The notes below the pieces were generated by a model that searched no databases, was not told where the DNA came from, and was given only the letters and a program-made list of their open reading frames with translations. The translations under genes were made by a program, and so were the position numbers. Below are positions 55,187-63,561 of a DNA stretch of 64,000 bases, piece after piece. Each line of letters starts with the position of its first letter. Position 1 is the stretch's first letter. The stretch lies in the NCBI GenBank assembly GCA_035493475.1, contig DATJIF010000175.1, forward strand, positions 101,785 to 165,784. The letters are read 5' to 3'. This DNA is from Actinospica sp035493475 (GTDB taxonomy: Bacteria > Actinomycetota > Actinomycetes > Streptomycetales > Catenulisporaceae).

Positions 55187-57049
55187 ATGCCGACCACACC
55201 GCCGCTCGCCCTGGCCACCGCCACGCTGCCCGTGCCGCCGGCCGCTGACCGCGCGGTGTGGTCGGCACACGCCCTCGACGCCCTCACGCTCCGCGGCCTG
55301 CGCGAACGTGCCGAGGCCGACCGTGCCGCGCCGTGGCCGATCCCGACCGCCAACGGCTTCGCCCGCTATGTCAGGGACGGCGACCGTGCCGAGTACGAGG
55401 ACGTCGTCTTCGGCCGCGAATACCGGCTCACCCGGGCCGCCGTGCTGGCTGCGGTCACGCTCGACGAGGCGTGGATCGACGAGGTGGTGGACGGCGTCGT
55501 CCTCACCTGCGAGCAGAGCACTTGGAGCCTGCCCGCGCACGACGATTGTTTTCAACGCGGCGCCGCCGTCACCGACGTCACCCGCCCCTTCCTCGACCTG
55601 CGGGCAGGCGACGTCGCCGGACAGCTCGCCTGGATCGACCATCTCCTTGGCGAACAACTCGACGCGCGTGCCCCCGGAATACGTGCCCGAATACGCTACG
55701 AGGTCGACCGCAGGGTCCTGACGCCGTTCGTGACCCGGCGCGACTGGCACTGGCTGCACAACGTCCACAACTGGAGCGCCTGGATCCACGGCAATGTGCT
55801 CGTCGCCGCGCTCGCACTCGTCGAGGACGAGGCGGTCCGGGCGAACGTCGTCGGCCTCGCGGTCGAAGGCCTCGAACGATACGTCGCCTCGCTGCCCGCG
55901 GACGGCGCCATCGACGAGGGCTTCATGTACTGGTGGCAGGGCGCCTGCCGAGCCCTCGAGGCATTCGACATCCTGGACTTGTCGCCCGCCCACCTGCGCG
56001 AGGTCGTGTCCTTTCCGCACCGCATGCACCTAGGCGGCGACTGGTACCTCAATTTCGCCGACGGCGCCGCCCGCCTCACCTCCGACGAGCTCCCGTGGTG
56101 CGCGCTCCACCAGGCCGCCCGACGCTTCGGTGACGCCGACGCACTCGCCCACGCCGCCGCACACCGCCGCCCCGGCACCCCGGTCGCGCGCGAGGAGCAG
56201 GGATTAGGCCGACTCCTTCGAGCACTGACAGACCCGCAGTGGGTCGACGCCGCCCCCGCGCAATCCCCGTCGCACTCTCCGCTGCCCCGAGACGTTTGGC
56301 TCCCCTCAACCCAAGTACTCCTGGCCCGCGCCAATGCCGGATCAGCATCGGGCCTCACGCTCGCGATCAAGGGCGGCCACAACGACGAGCACCACAATCA
56401 CAACGACGTCGGCACGGTCATCGTCGCACTGGACGGCGTACCGGTGATCGTCGACCCGGGCCGCCCCACGTACACGGCGCAGACCTTCGGGCCCGACCGC
56501 TACGAGATCTGGACCATGCAAAGCACCTGGCACAGCGTCCCCGAGATCCGGGGCACCGCGCAGGCGCCAGGCCCGCAACACGCAGCACGCAACGTCACGC
56601 TGCACGAGGACGACCACGGCAGTGGGCTGACACTCGACCTCGCAGCCACATACCCCCGCGACGACGTGATCCGCTGGGAACGCGAAGCCCGCCTGGACCG
56701 CCGAGACGGCCGCGTCCACGTCACCGACCGCTGGCAGCTACAGCCGAAACCGGAGCCGGAATCGGAACCCGCCTCGTCCGGCCACGAAGCTCCCACCCGA
56801 ATCCACCTCATCCTCGCGGGCACTGTGGAACTCGCCGACGGCACCGCGACCGTCACCGCTCTCGAAGACGCGGGCACCCTGACGATCACCTGGGATCCCG
56901 CGCACGCCCGCGCCACCACCACAGTGCGGACGCTCGACGACCCGTGGCTGACGAGGGTGTGGGGCGATCAATTGACCCGCCTAGAGATCGACGTAACGCC
57001 CTTCGGCCCCGTAGGCGCACTCACATGGGTCATCACCGTCGGCACCTGA
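55187..57049 (+). CDS. Heparinase II/III family protein (polysaccharide lyase-like)
   Basis: 620 residues. N-terminal alpha-toroid with HWLHNVHNWSAWIHGNVLVAAL; C-terminal beta-sheet domain with KGGHNDEHHNHNDVGTVIVALDGVPVIVDPGRPTY, the heparinase II/III signature. These enzymes split uronic-acid glycans by beta-elimination. No signal peptide, so it works on imported oligosaccharides. ATG 55187 follows TTGGAG. With DUF2264 and the hydroxyacid dehydrogenase it suggests a uronate-containing substrate. Last gene of the plus-strand sugar locus. Confidence 0.85.
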   Translation: MPTTPPLALATATLPVPPAADRAVWSAHALDALTLRGLRERAEADRAAPWPIPTANGFARYVRDGDRAEYEDVVFGREYRLTRAAVLAAVTLDEAWIDEVVDGVVLTCEQSTWSLPAHDDCFQRGAAVTDVTRPFLDLRAGDVAGQLAWIDHLLGEQLDARAPGIRARIRYEVDRRVLTPFVTRRDWHWLHNVHNWSAWIHGNVLVAALALVEDEAVRANVVGLAVEGLERYVASLPADGAIDEGFMYWWQGACRALEAFDILDLSPAHLREVVSFPHRMHLGGDWYLNFADGAARLTSDELPWCALHQAARRFGDADALAHAAAHRRPGTPVAREEQGLGRLLRALTDPQWVDAAPAQSPSHSPLPRDVWLPSTQVLLARANAGSASGLTLAIKGGHNDEHHNHNDVGTVIVALDGVPVIVDPGRPTYTAQTFGPDRYEIWTMQSTWHSVPEIRGTAQAPGPQHAARNVTLHEDDHGSGLTLDLAATYPRDDVIRWEREARLDRRDGRVHVTDRWQLQPKPEPESEPASSGHEAPTRIHLILAGTVELADGTATVTALEDAGTLTITWDPAHARATTTVRTLDDPWLTRVWGDQLTRLEIDVTPFGPVGALTWVITVGT

Positions 57050-57150
57050 TGCGATAGCATCTGGCGACTTATGGTGACCGTGTGTTCCGGGGTGGGCCCG
57101 AATACCGCGGCGCCGCACGCGTGCCGGGGGGATCCGGCCGAAGGAGTCTT

Positions 57151-58386
57151 ATGGACGGGACCGGGCAAGATCCCGCGGACACCGAGGGCCGCGCCTCGGC
57201 ATTCCGGCGGAAGCTCGACGCGCAGGCCGAGGCGGCGGGTCCGGGGCAGGCACTGGTACCGAACGGGCCGCACGACCTGACGGCGCCGATCGATCGTGCC
57301 CAGATACTCGAAGCCCTGGCCGACGACGCCCCGCAGCCGCCGCAGACCGCGCAGGAGCCGCAGACCGCGCAGCCGCCGCAGACCGCGCAGCCGCTGCAGA
57401 CCGCGCAGGAGCCGCCCAAGGAAGCGGCCGCAGCGGCCGAAGCCACCGCGGCTGCCGCGGCAGCCGATGCCCGGACCCGGGTGCCGCCGTGGTCACCCGA
57501 GATCAACTGGGTCGAAGGCGCGCCCGGCAGCACGTCGGCGGACAGCGGCCGAACGGTCGTGGCGCCGCCGATACCCGGCAAGCCCCCTGCACTGAAGAAG
57601 CCGATACCGACACCGCCACCGGCCAACGGCTCCCGCACGAAGTCCGGTCGCCTGTGGATCGCGCTCCTCGCATCGACAGCAGTCGTCGCCGCGGTCGTGA
57701 TCGTGTTCATCCAGACCGACAGCGGCAGCACATCGATCTTCTCCCCGTCCGCGCTGCCCACGGAACCGGCCATGTCCGAGGGCGCCATTCCCGCGGCCAG
57801 CCTCACCGGCAAAGTGGACGCGAGCTCGACCGCCAAGGCGAGCGGATCCGCCACGTCGTCGTCGAAGCCCTCCTCGTCCGCGAGCGCACACAGCAGCGCG
57901 ACCGCGTCGGCAACGCAGACCTCGACCGCAGCGGCGAACGGAACCGCGAGCCCGTCATCCACCGCTGCGGGAGCCGCCGCCGGGGCATCATCCACGGCCA
58001 AGGGCGCCGCCAGCACGGCATTGAGCAACTCGCAGACCGGTCAATGCCTGAACACGCCCGGCTCGACGTACTCCTCCGGCGCCGTCGAGCAGGTGGCCGC
58101 ATGCAACGCGGGCGCCTTCCAGTCGTGGACCCTGACCTCCTCGGGGCAGCTGACGCAGGACGGCGGCTCGTACTGCCTCGACGACTACAACTGGAACGCG
58201 TCGGCGGGCAGCGAGGTCGACCTCTGGTCGTGCAACGGCGGAAGCAACCAGCAGTGGACGATCGAGTCCAACGGCTCGATCGTCGGGACGTCCTCAAACC
58301 TCTGTGTCACCGCGACCGGCCAGGGCGGCGCCGTGGAACTCGAACCCTGCAACGGCTCGGCCAGCCAGAAGTGGTCGTGGGGCTGA
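57151..58386 (+). CDS. Membrane-anchored ricin-type lectin protein
   Basis: 411 residues from ATG 57151, which has AAGGAG at 5 bases; an upstream GTG at 57082 lacks one. Cytoplasmic part about 1-160 with a QTAQ repeat (four copies in about 62-88) and an Ala/Glu run. One membrane helix (about 168-190: LWIALLASTAVVAAVVIVF). Outside: a Ser/Ala/Thr-rich stalk, then a ricin-B lectin (about 290-411: QCLNTPGSTYSSGAVEQVAAC, YCLDDYNWNASAGSEVDLWSC, LCVTATGQGGAVELEPC). Probably a surface glycan-binding sensor or adhesin; no catalytic domain. Confidence 0.8.
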   Translation: MDGTGQDPADTEGRASAFRRKLDAQAEAAGPGQALVPNGPHDLTAPIDRAQILEALADDAPQPPQTAQEPQTAQPPQTAQPLQTAQEPPKEAAAAAEATAAAAAADARTRVPPWSPEINWVEGAPGSTSADSGRTVVAPPIPGKPPALKKPIPTPPPANGSRTKSGRLWIALLASTAVVAAVVIVFIQTDSGSTSIFSPSALPTEPAMSEGAIPAASLTGKVDASSTAKASGSATSSSKPSSSASAHSSATASATQTSTAAANGTASPSSTAAGAAAGASSTAKGAASTALSNSQTGQCLNTPGSTYSSGAVEQVAACNAGAFQSWTLTSSGQLTQDGGSYCLDDYNWNASAGSEVDLWSCNGGSNQQWTIESNGSIVGTSSNLCVTATGQGGAVELEPCNGSASQKWSWG

Positions 58387-58405
58387 GTCAGGCACCTCAC
58401 ACCCG

Positions 58406-59731
58406 TCACACCCGGGCGAGGAAGGAGAGCAGGCGGGGCCAGGAGTCGGCCTCGGCCTGCTGATCGGCCAGCTCGCTTCCGCCGGTCTCGGCCCCGGCGG
58501 CGGTCGGGCCGGCCGCGTCGGCGAAGGGGAGGTAGGGGTTGAGGTCGCCGCCGTAGTGGCCCGCCGCGGGGTAGCGCAGCGCGGTGACGGGATAGCCGAA
58601 CCGGTGCTGCGTGAGCCGAGCGGTGATGGCGTCGGTGTACGGGCACGAGGCCCATACCTGGTCCTCCCCGCCGCAGACCAGGAAGACCGGTCCGCGGGTC
58701 TGCTCGACCGGGATGATCGCGTCCTGCGCGTCGGCGGGATCCGGGTTGTTCCAGTCGGCGGACGACGCGTAGGGCACCGGCTTGCCGTCGAGGGTCCAGG
58801 CGGCCGATCCGGTCTCGGGATAGCTTCCCCACACCACGGCGCTGGGCACGGCGGCGATCACTCCGTGGACGAGGTTCGGGAAGTGCGCGCCGAGCAGCAG
58901 CGCGGCCTCGCCGCCGCGTGAGGTTCCCCAGACCAGCAGATGATTCGCGTCGACGCCCGGCTGCTTCGCGAGCAGATTCAGGGCTTTGACGAAGTATTCG
59001 AGGGGGACGTCCTGGAGCGTCGAGGGCAGGCCGGGTTCGTCGAAGTAGGCGATCGCCAGCGCCGGATAGCCCTGCGCGGCGAGTGCCGCCGCGTGCTCGA
59101 CGACCCCGCCGCTCAGGCCGCCCTCGGAGCCGCCGAACACCAACACCGCCGGCTTGCGTCCCGTTTCGTGCGCGGGCAGGAACAGTCTGCCGTAGACGCC
59201 GGTGGCCGCCGGAGTCTCCGTCCGCGGCGTGACCGTCTCCCGTTGGCGCGTCATCGTCGCCGTCGCGACCACATGACCGTCGATGCTGGCACCCAGTTCG
59301 ATGTCGAACTTGCCCGCGCCCGCCGTTTCCAGGAACTGCGGCACCCCGCCCGGCAACTCCGGCGGCGCGAGCGTCTCCACGAGGCCCATCTCGTCCGACC
59401 CCTGATAGCTGCCGCTGACCGGGGGCTGCGACAGCGGGAGGACACCGCTGCTGCCCACCATGAACACCGCACTTGACGTCCACATCTGACCACTGGCGTC
59501 GTCGCGCTGGCTCGCGGTGACCGTCACGCGCGCGCCCGCCGGCAACCCGCTGATCGTCGTCGACGCGGCCACGTCGAACAGCGCGTCCGCCGGCGACACG
59601 ACAATCCGCACCGTCGACGTGTCGTGGGGAGCCCCACGCCCACTGCAACCCGCTGCAGTTGCGACGACCGCGGTCGTCGCCAGCACGAGCACAGATACCC
59701 GTTTCCCGAAAGTCACAATGCCCCCCAGCAT
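58406..59731 (-). CDS. Lipoprotein alpha/beta hydrolase, BAAT/acyl-CoA thioesterase-like
   Basis: 441 residues. Lipoprotein signal LVLATTAVVATAAGC. N-terminal beta domain (about 40-165) like the acyl-CoA thioester hydrolase/BAAT N-terminal domain, then an alpha/beta hydrolase: PAVLVFGGSEGGLSGG, nucleophile in LLVWGTSRGGEAALLLG, Asp in FLVCGGEDQVW, His in RYPAAGHYGGD. The layout is that of BAAT-type acyltransferases/thioesterases, here exported; its real ester or thioester substrate is unknown. ATG 59731 or GTG 59716. Confidence 0.82.
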   Translation of the reverse strand: MLGGIVTFGKRVSVLVLATTAVVATAAGCSGRGAPHDTSTVRIVVSPADALFDVAASTTISGLPAGARVTVTASQRDDASGQMWTSSAVFMVGSSGVLPLSQPPVSGSYQGSDEMGLVETLAPPELPGGVPQFLETAGAGKFDIELGASIDGHVVATATMTRQRETVTPRTETPAATGVYGRLFLPAHETGRKPAVLVFGGSEGGLSGGVVEHAAALAAQGYPALAIAYFDEPGLPSTLQDVPLEYFVKALNLLAKQPGVDANHLLVWGTSRGGEAALLLGAHFPNLVHGVIAAVPSAVVWGSYPETGSAAWTLDGKPVPYASSADWNNPDPADAQDAIIPVEQTRGPVFLVCGGEDQVWASCPYTDAITARLTQHRFGYPVTALRYPAAGHYGGDLNPYLPFADAAGPTAAGAETGGSELADQQAEADSWPRLLSFLARV

Positions 59732-59782
59732 CCGTCAACGAACCACTGTAAGCCCGTACCCTCAGTATGGGGTGCCCAGGCG

Positions 59783-60388
59783 TCAGGTGGCGATGACGGC
59801 GGTGAAGGCTGCGGCGAGGGAGTTGGCGACGAAGGCCGGGTCGCCGATGTAGCCGTTCACCATTCCGCCGTCACGCAGCAGCATCAGTTCGCGGGCGACG
59901 GTCTCGGTGTCGCGCGCGCCGGCCTCCGCGGCGATCGTCTCGAATCGGCCGAGCATCCAGCCGCGATGTTCCTCCACCGCGGCGCGCACGGGGTCGTCCG
60001 GGTCGGCGAACTCGGCCGCCGCGTTGATGAACGCGCAGCCGCGGAAGCCCGGACGGCAGCTCGCCTCGCCGATGCCGGTGGCGAGCGTACGCAACGAGCC
60101 GACGGGGTCGCCCTTGCTGTACGTGCTCTCCATCCACGCCTGCTCCGCGGCGGACTGCTCCTTCAGGTAGGCGACCACGAGTTCGCTCTTCGTGCGGAAG
60201 TGCCGGTAGAAGGTGACCTTCGTGATCCCGACCTGCTCGATGATCCGGTCGGCGCTCGTGGCGCGGATGCCCTGGGCGTAGAACAGCTCGCTCGCGGCCG
60301 CGAGGATGCGCGCTCTCGTAGCGGGCGCGCCGGACGACGGTGGCGACGCGGTGGGCGTCGCCGATCCGGAGGCTGCGTCGGCGTGCAT
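59783..60388 (-). CDS. TetR-family repressor
   Basis: 201 residues from ATG 60388, preceded by GGGAG. HTH: ARILAAASELFYAQGIRATSADRIIEQVGITKVTFYRHFRTKSELVVAYL. The C-terminal ligand domain includes CRPGFRGCAFINAAAEFAD, typical of a TetR_C subgroup. Divergent from the membrane protein at 60499; a dyad operator lies between them, so it most likely represses both. Confidence 0.9.
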   Translation of the reverse strand: MHADAASGSATPTASPPSSGAPATRARILAAASELFYAQGIRATSADRIIEQVGITKVTFYRHFRTKSELVVAYLKEQSAAEQAWMESTYSKGDPVGSLRTLATGIGEASCRPGFRGCAFINAAAEFADPDDPVRAAVEEHRGWMLGRFETIAAEAGARDTETVARELMLLRDGGMVNGYIGDPAFVANSLAAAFTAVIAT

Positions 60389-60450
60389 GTCCAGGCTCCC
60401 GTTCTCGTCCGGCTGGTTGCACCAGCGCTGCTCACAGTCTAGAGTCGGCC

Positions 60451-60476
60451 ATGTAGACGTACTAGTAACTCTACAT
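60451..60476. promoter_or_regulatory. Dyad operator between tetR-type gene and 60499 gene
   Basis: ATGTAGA (60451-60457) and TCTACAT (60470-60476) flank the palindrome TACTAGTA (60460-60467), all centred on the same point; 22 of 26 positions are symmetric. It is 63 bases from the repressor start and 22 bases from the membrane-protein start. Confidence 0.7.
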
Positions 60477-60498
60477 GGTTCGACCAAGGAGACACGCC

Positions 60499-61077
60499 AT
60501 GAGCACCGCCGTGACCAGGACCTCTTCCGCCACCACCCCGCCGACCGCGTTCAGCGCGCTGCTGACCAGGCTCTACTTCATCCGCTTCGGCTTCGCCGTC
60601 GTCTGGGCCGCGCTGCTGTTCCCCTCCGGCAAGCACACCGGCCCCGCCCTGACCACGCTGCTGGTCGTCTACCCCCTCGTCGACGCCGCGGCCGTCCTGT
60701 GGCAGCTGCGCTCCAGAGCCAGGACGTCGGGCTCGCAGGCCGCTGAGTGGGCCAACGTCGTGGTCAGCGCCGCCGTCGCCATCGCACTCGGCTGGGCCTC
60801 GACGGTTTCCATACGCGACGCACTCGCCGTGTGGGGTGCCTGGGCCGCCCTCTCCGGCATCGCGCAACTCGTCACCGCGATCTCCCGCCGCACCTCAGGC
60901 GGCCAGGTCCCGCAGATCCTCAGCGGCGCCATCTCCACCCTCGCCGGACTCAGCTTCCTCGCCCAGTCCGCCAAGCACCCGTCCGCCATCACCAGCGTCG
61001 GCGGCTACGCCCTCCTCGGCGGGATCTTCTTCCTCGTCTCGGCGATCCGGCTTCGGCGTTCTGTCGTACCGTCGTAG
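60499..61077 (+). CDS. DUF308-like integral membrane protein
   Basis: 192 residues, about six hydrophobic helices in pairs (LYFIRFGFAVVWAALLF; LTTLLVVYPLVDAAAVLW; WANVVVSAAVAIALGWAS; ALAVWGAWAALSGIAQLVTAI; ISGA-like segment LSGAISTLAGLSFLAQSA; SVGGYALLGGIFFLVSAIRL). The pattern is that of DUF308/HdeD-type proteins. ATG 60499 follows AAGGAGA. Controlled, by position, by the divergent TetR repressor. Confidence 0.75.
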   Translation: MSTAVTRTSSATTPPTAFSALLTRLYFIRFGFAVVWAALLFPSGKHTGPALTTLLVVYPLVDAAAVLWQLRSRARTSGSQAAEWANVVVSAAVAIALGWASTVSIRDALAVWGAWAALSGIAQLVTAISRRTSGGQVPQILSGAISTLAGLSFLAQSAKHPSAITSVGGYALLGGIFFLVSAIRLRRSVVPS

Positions 61078-61126
61078 TAATCTGCGGCCTTGTTCGTTGC
61101 CCTACATCCAATCGCAGAGGACTCAC

Positions 61127-61564
61127 GTGGCGAGCAAGGAAGAAATCAAGACGGCGATACACGCGGCTTTTGACGCCGCAGTTCCGGACGGCACGAGCTA
61201 TACCAAGGTGTACGCCTCTGACATGAAGCAGCGGAACTACATCGTGTACCGCAGCACCACGGTCTACAACTACGCCGTGGGATTCAAGCCCGGCAGCACC
61301 GAACTGGTCATCGTCCCGATCGACGAGAACAAGGGCGCCATCACCACCGGCGCCCCGGTGCGGATCACCGACGAGAACCGCGGCGCGGTGAAGAAGCGCG
61401 ACCTGCAGGGCCGTTTCCAGATCTCGACCAGTGACGGCCAGAAGTTCCGCCTGTCGGTCATCCCGACCATTCCCAAGATCGCTGCGGCCTGGTATCAGTT
61501 CCCGGTCGAGCAGAAGAGTGAGTACGAGGCCTTCCAGACGGTGAAGAACGCACTCGCGCAATAG
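61127..61564 (+). CDS. Hypothetical 145-residue protein
   Basis: GTG 61127 is preceded by AGAGGA. A soluble alpha-beta protein: helical start KEEIKTAIHAAFDAAVPDG, then alternating beta strands (YTKVYASDMKQRNYIVYRSTTVYNYAVGFKPGSTELVIVPID; GRFQISTSDGQKFRLSVIPTIP), and a last helix (SEYEAFQTVKNALAQ). The strand pattern plus closing helix suggests a PH-like fold, but I cannot name a family. It stands alone between the membrane protein and a terminator. Confidence 0.7.
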   Translation: MASKEEIKTAIHAAFDAAVPDGTSYTKVYASDMKQRNYIVYRSTTVYNYAVGFKPGSTELVIVPIDENKGAITTGAPVRITDENRGAVKKRDLQGRFQISTSDGQKFRLSVIPTIPKIAAAWYQFPVEQKSEYEAFQTVKNALAQ

Positions 61565-61616
61565 CGAAAAGATAGTAGAACCAGCGATCGCAGCTGCACG
61601 GTCGCCATGCTTCGCG

Positions 61617-61651
61617 CGGTCCCGCCCGGTCCACGAGACCGAGCGGGACCG
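61617..61651. terminator. Stem-loop between convergent genes
   Basis: CGGTCCCGC (61617-61625) pairs with GCGGGACCG (61643-61651), and an inner CGGTC/GACCG (61627-61631/61637-61641) extends the hairpin. It lies between the plus-strand gene ending at 61564 and the LOG-family gene ending at 61658. Confidence 0.65.
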
Positions 61652-61657
61652 TCGCCG

Positions 61658-62242
61658 TCAACCGGCGTGTCCGTGTCCGTGCGCGGGGCGCGAGTCGCGG
61701 CGGAGGCGGTCGTCGAGTTCGTCCAGGAGGCCGGGGAGTTCGGGGGCCACGGCCAGGTCGTCGAGGGTCGATGCGGGGAGGAAGCCTGCGTCGGCGATGC
61801 CGCGTAGAGCGGTGAGGAGCGGTGTCCAGAAGCCGTCCGTGTCGAGGAAGCCGACGGGCTTGGCGTGGAAGCCCAACTGTCGCCAGGACCAGACCTCGAA
61901 CAGTTCCTCCAGCGTGCCGATGCCGCCGGGCAGAGCTACGAACGCGTCGGCGTGCTCGGCCATCAGTGCCTTGCGTTCATGCATCGTGTCGCAGACGACC
62001 AGTTCGCTCACCGACTCGTGCGCCCACTCGCGTTCGACCATGCTCTGCGGGATCACGCCGATCACCTCGCCGCCCGCCCCGAGCGCGCCGTCCGCCAGCG
62101 CGCCCATCAGCCCTCTGCGGCCGCCGCCGTAGACGAGGCCGATCCCGCGCCGGGCCAACTCGGCTCCCGTGTCGGCGGCGAGCTTGAGGTACGCCGGGTC
62201 GTTCCCGTTGGACGAGGCGATGAAGACGGCGATGCGGCGCAT
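61658..62242 (-). CDS. LOG-family (TIGR00730) nucleotide phosphoribohydrolase
   Basis: 194 residues, starting MRRIAVFIASSNGNDPAY. ARRGIGLVYGGGRRGLMGALADGAL and the family motif VALPGGIGTLEELFEVWSW are intact (PGGxGTxxE with the substrate-binding Glu). The family cleaves nucleoside 5'-monophosphates, including cytokinin ribotides, to base and ribose phosphate. The C-terminus is His-rich (PAHGHGHAG). ATG 62242 has GGAGGG upstream. Standing alone with no cytokinin synthase near, so a housekeeping role is as likely. Confidence 0.9.
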   Translation of the reverse strand: MRRIAVFIASSNGNDPAYLKLAADTGAELARRGIGLVYGGGRRGLMGALADGALGAGGEVIGVIPQSMVEREWAHESVSELVVCDTMHERKALMAEHADAFVALPGGIGTLEELFEVWSWRQLGFHAKPVGFLDTDGFWTPLLTALRGIADAGFLPASTLDDLAVAPELPGLLDELDDRLRRDSRPAHGHGHAG

Positions 62243-62300
62243 GGGGCCCTCCGGATCATGAGCGACGGACGCGATCCGGTATATCACGCGCCCCGATCGT

Positions 62301-62984
62301 CTAGGGCTGTGCGCCGGTGAAGACGTGCTCTGCTTCGTCGCGCTTGGTGTGCAGGTCCCAGTAGACGGGGGCGATCTCATCGGCGGTAGCGGTTGGGGCG
62401 CCGGCGGGGCCGTGGGTGCCGATCCATACGCCGATGGCGACATGTGCGGCCTGGATGCCGGTGTCGGCCAGTTCGCCGTGGAGGTTGAGCACCCAGTTGC
62501 GGAGGGCGGCCGCGGCGGCGTTGATGTTGCCGAACATCGGGATCGGGCTGACCGAGCCGGCGCCGGTGGTGTACAGCAGGGTGCCCGCGCCCGCCTCGCG
62601 CATCGCGGGCAGCACGGCCTGGGTGGCCGCGAGCGCGCCGTAGAGCTGGGCGTCCATCTGCGCCTGGACGCCGGCCGGGGCGGTGGCGGACGGGATGGTC
62701 ATGCCCGAGGGGTCCAGCTGTCCGGCCGGGGAGTATTCCAGCACGTCGATGCGGCCGAAGCGGGCGGCGGCGTCGGCCAGGGCCCGGGTGAGCTGGTCGT
62801 GGTCGAGCACGTCGGCGGGGAACGCGGCGGCGGTGATGTCCTGCGCGGCGAGGGCGGTGACGAGGTCGTCGAGCTTGCCGCGGTTGCGCGCGATCAGGGC
62901 GACGTCGAAGCCGCGGGTTCCGAAGGCGCGGGCGATCGCCAGGCCCATCCCGGGACCGGCGCCGACGATGGCGATGGTGGGCAT
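62301..62984 (-). CDS. SDR-fold protein with altered catalytic site
   Basis: 227 residues. NAD(P) site IAIVGAGPGMGLAIARAFG and the SDR helices are clear, but the YxxxK active site is not: the segment after the Ser (LLYTTGAGSVSPIPMFG) reads NINAAAAALRNW where classical members have YSASKAALR. It may bind a nucleotide or be a reductase with a different mechanism. ATG 62984 follows ACGGAG. Divergent from the HxlR regulator at 63107, its probable controller. Confidence 0.82.
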   Translation of the reverse strand: MPTIAIVGAGPGMGLAIARAFGTRGFDVALIARNRGKLDDLVTALAAQDITAAAFPADVLDHDQLTRALADAAARFGRIDVLEYSPAGQLDPSGMTIPSATAPAGVQAQMDAQLYGALAATQAVLPAMREAGAGTLLYTTGAGSVSPIPMFGNINAAAAALRNWVLNLHGELADTGIQAAHVAIGVWIGTHGPAGAPTATADEIAPVYWDLHTKRDEAEHVFTGAQP

Positions 62985-63017
62985 GAGTGCTCCGTTCTCA
63001 GCAGGGGAGCTCAATTC

Positions 63018-63034
63018 CTACGAATTGTGCGTAG
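63018..63034. promoter_or_regulatory. Short dyad, possible HxlR operator
   Basis: CTACG (63018-63022), 7 bases, CGTAG (63030-63034), in the 122-base gap between the SDR-like gene and the HxlR regulator. Arm length is short, so confidence is moderate. Confidence 0.4.
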
Positions 63035-63106
63035 CGCCATGATGGGCCAGTATTGGAGGCGGTACAAAAGGCACATCGGTGTGCGCGACGGAGAGGGATG
63101 TGCGCC

Positions 63107-63502
63107 ATGCAGGCCACGGACGACATGGGCGGGGCGGCGGCGCTCGGGCCGTGCGCCGGGATTCCGGCCGAGCAGATGGCCTTCATCCGCCAGGTGCTCG
63201 ACCGCGTCGGCGACAAGTGGAGCCTGCTGGTGATCGCCGTGGTCGAGGCCGGGCCGCTGCGCTACACCGACCTGCAGCGACAGGTCCCCGGCATCTCGCA
63301 GCGCATGCTCAGCCTCACCCTGCGCCAACTCCAGCAGGACGGCCTGATCACCCGCACCGCGTACGCCGAGGTCCCGCCGCGGGTCGAGTACGCGCTGACC
63401 CCGCTCGGCCGCGGCCTGCACGAGATCGTCGCGTCGCTGATCGGTTGGGCGGCCGAGCACCACGACGAGATCCGCGCGCATCGGGCCAGCGTCAGTGAAT
63501 GA
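63107..63502 (+). CDS. HxlR-family transcriptional regulator
   Basis: 131 residues. The HxlR winged helix is intact: RQVLDRVGDKWSLLVIAVVEAGPLRYTDLQRQVPGISQRMLSLTLRQLQQDGLI, then VEYALTPLGRGLHEIVASLIGWA. ATG 63107 has GAGAGGG at 9 bases; ATG 63098 is an alternative. Cys33 region (GPCAG near residue 15) might be redox sensitive, which is speculation. Divergent from the SDR-like gene. Confidence 0.9.
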   Translation: MQATDDMGGAAALGPCAGIPAEQMAFIRQVLDRVGDKWSLLVIAVVEAGPLRYTDLQRQVPGISQRMLSLTLRQLQQDGLITRTAYAEVPPRVEYALTPLGRGLHEIVASLIGWAAEHHDEIRAHRASVSE

Positions 63503-63507
63503 ATCAT

Positions 63508-63543
63508 GCCGGGTTCCGTCCGCGTGATCGGACGGAACCCGGC
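63508..63543. terminator. Perfect 15-bp stem-loop between convergent genes
   Basis: GCCGGGTTCCGTCCG (63508-63522), loop CGTGAT, and the exact complement (63529-63543). It lies 6 bases after the HxlR stop and 19 bases before the stop of the minus-strand CBM42 gene. Confidence 0.8.
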
Positions 63544-63561
63544 ACGGTTGGAGTCGGACTA

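Noticed and set aside
53005..55353. Minus-strand frame of 782 codons opposite DUF624 and GH5 genes
   Set aside because: Antisense to two genes with clear motifs and ribosome sites.
54965..57049. Heparinase-like gene starting inside the GH5 gene
   Set aside because: The frame is open upstream only by chance; ATG 55187 with TTGGAG gives the expected N-terminus.
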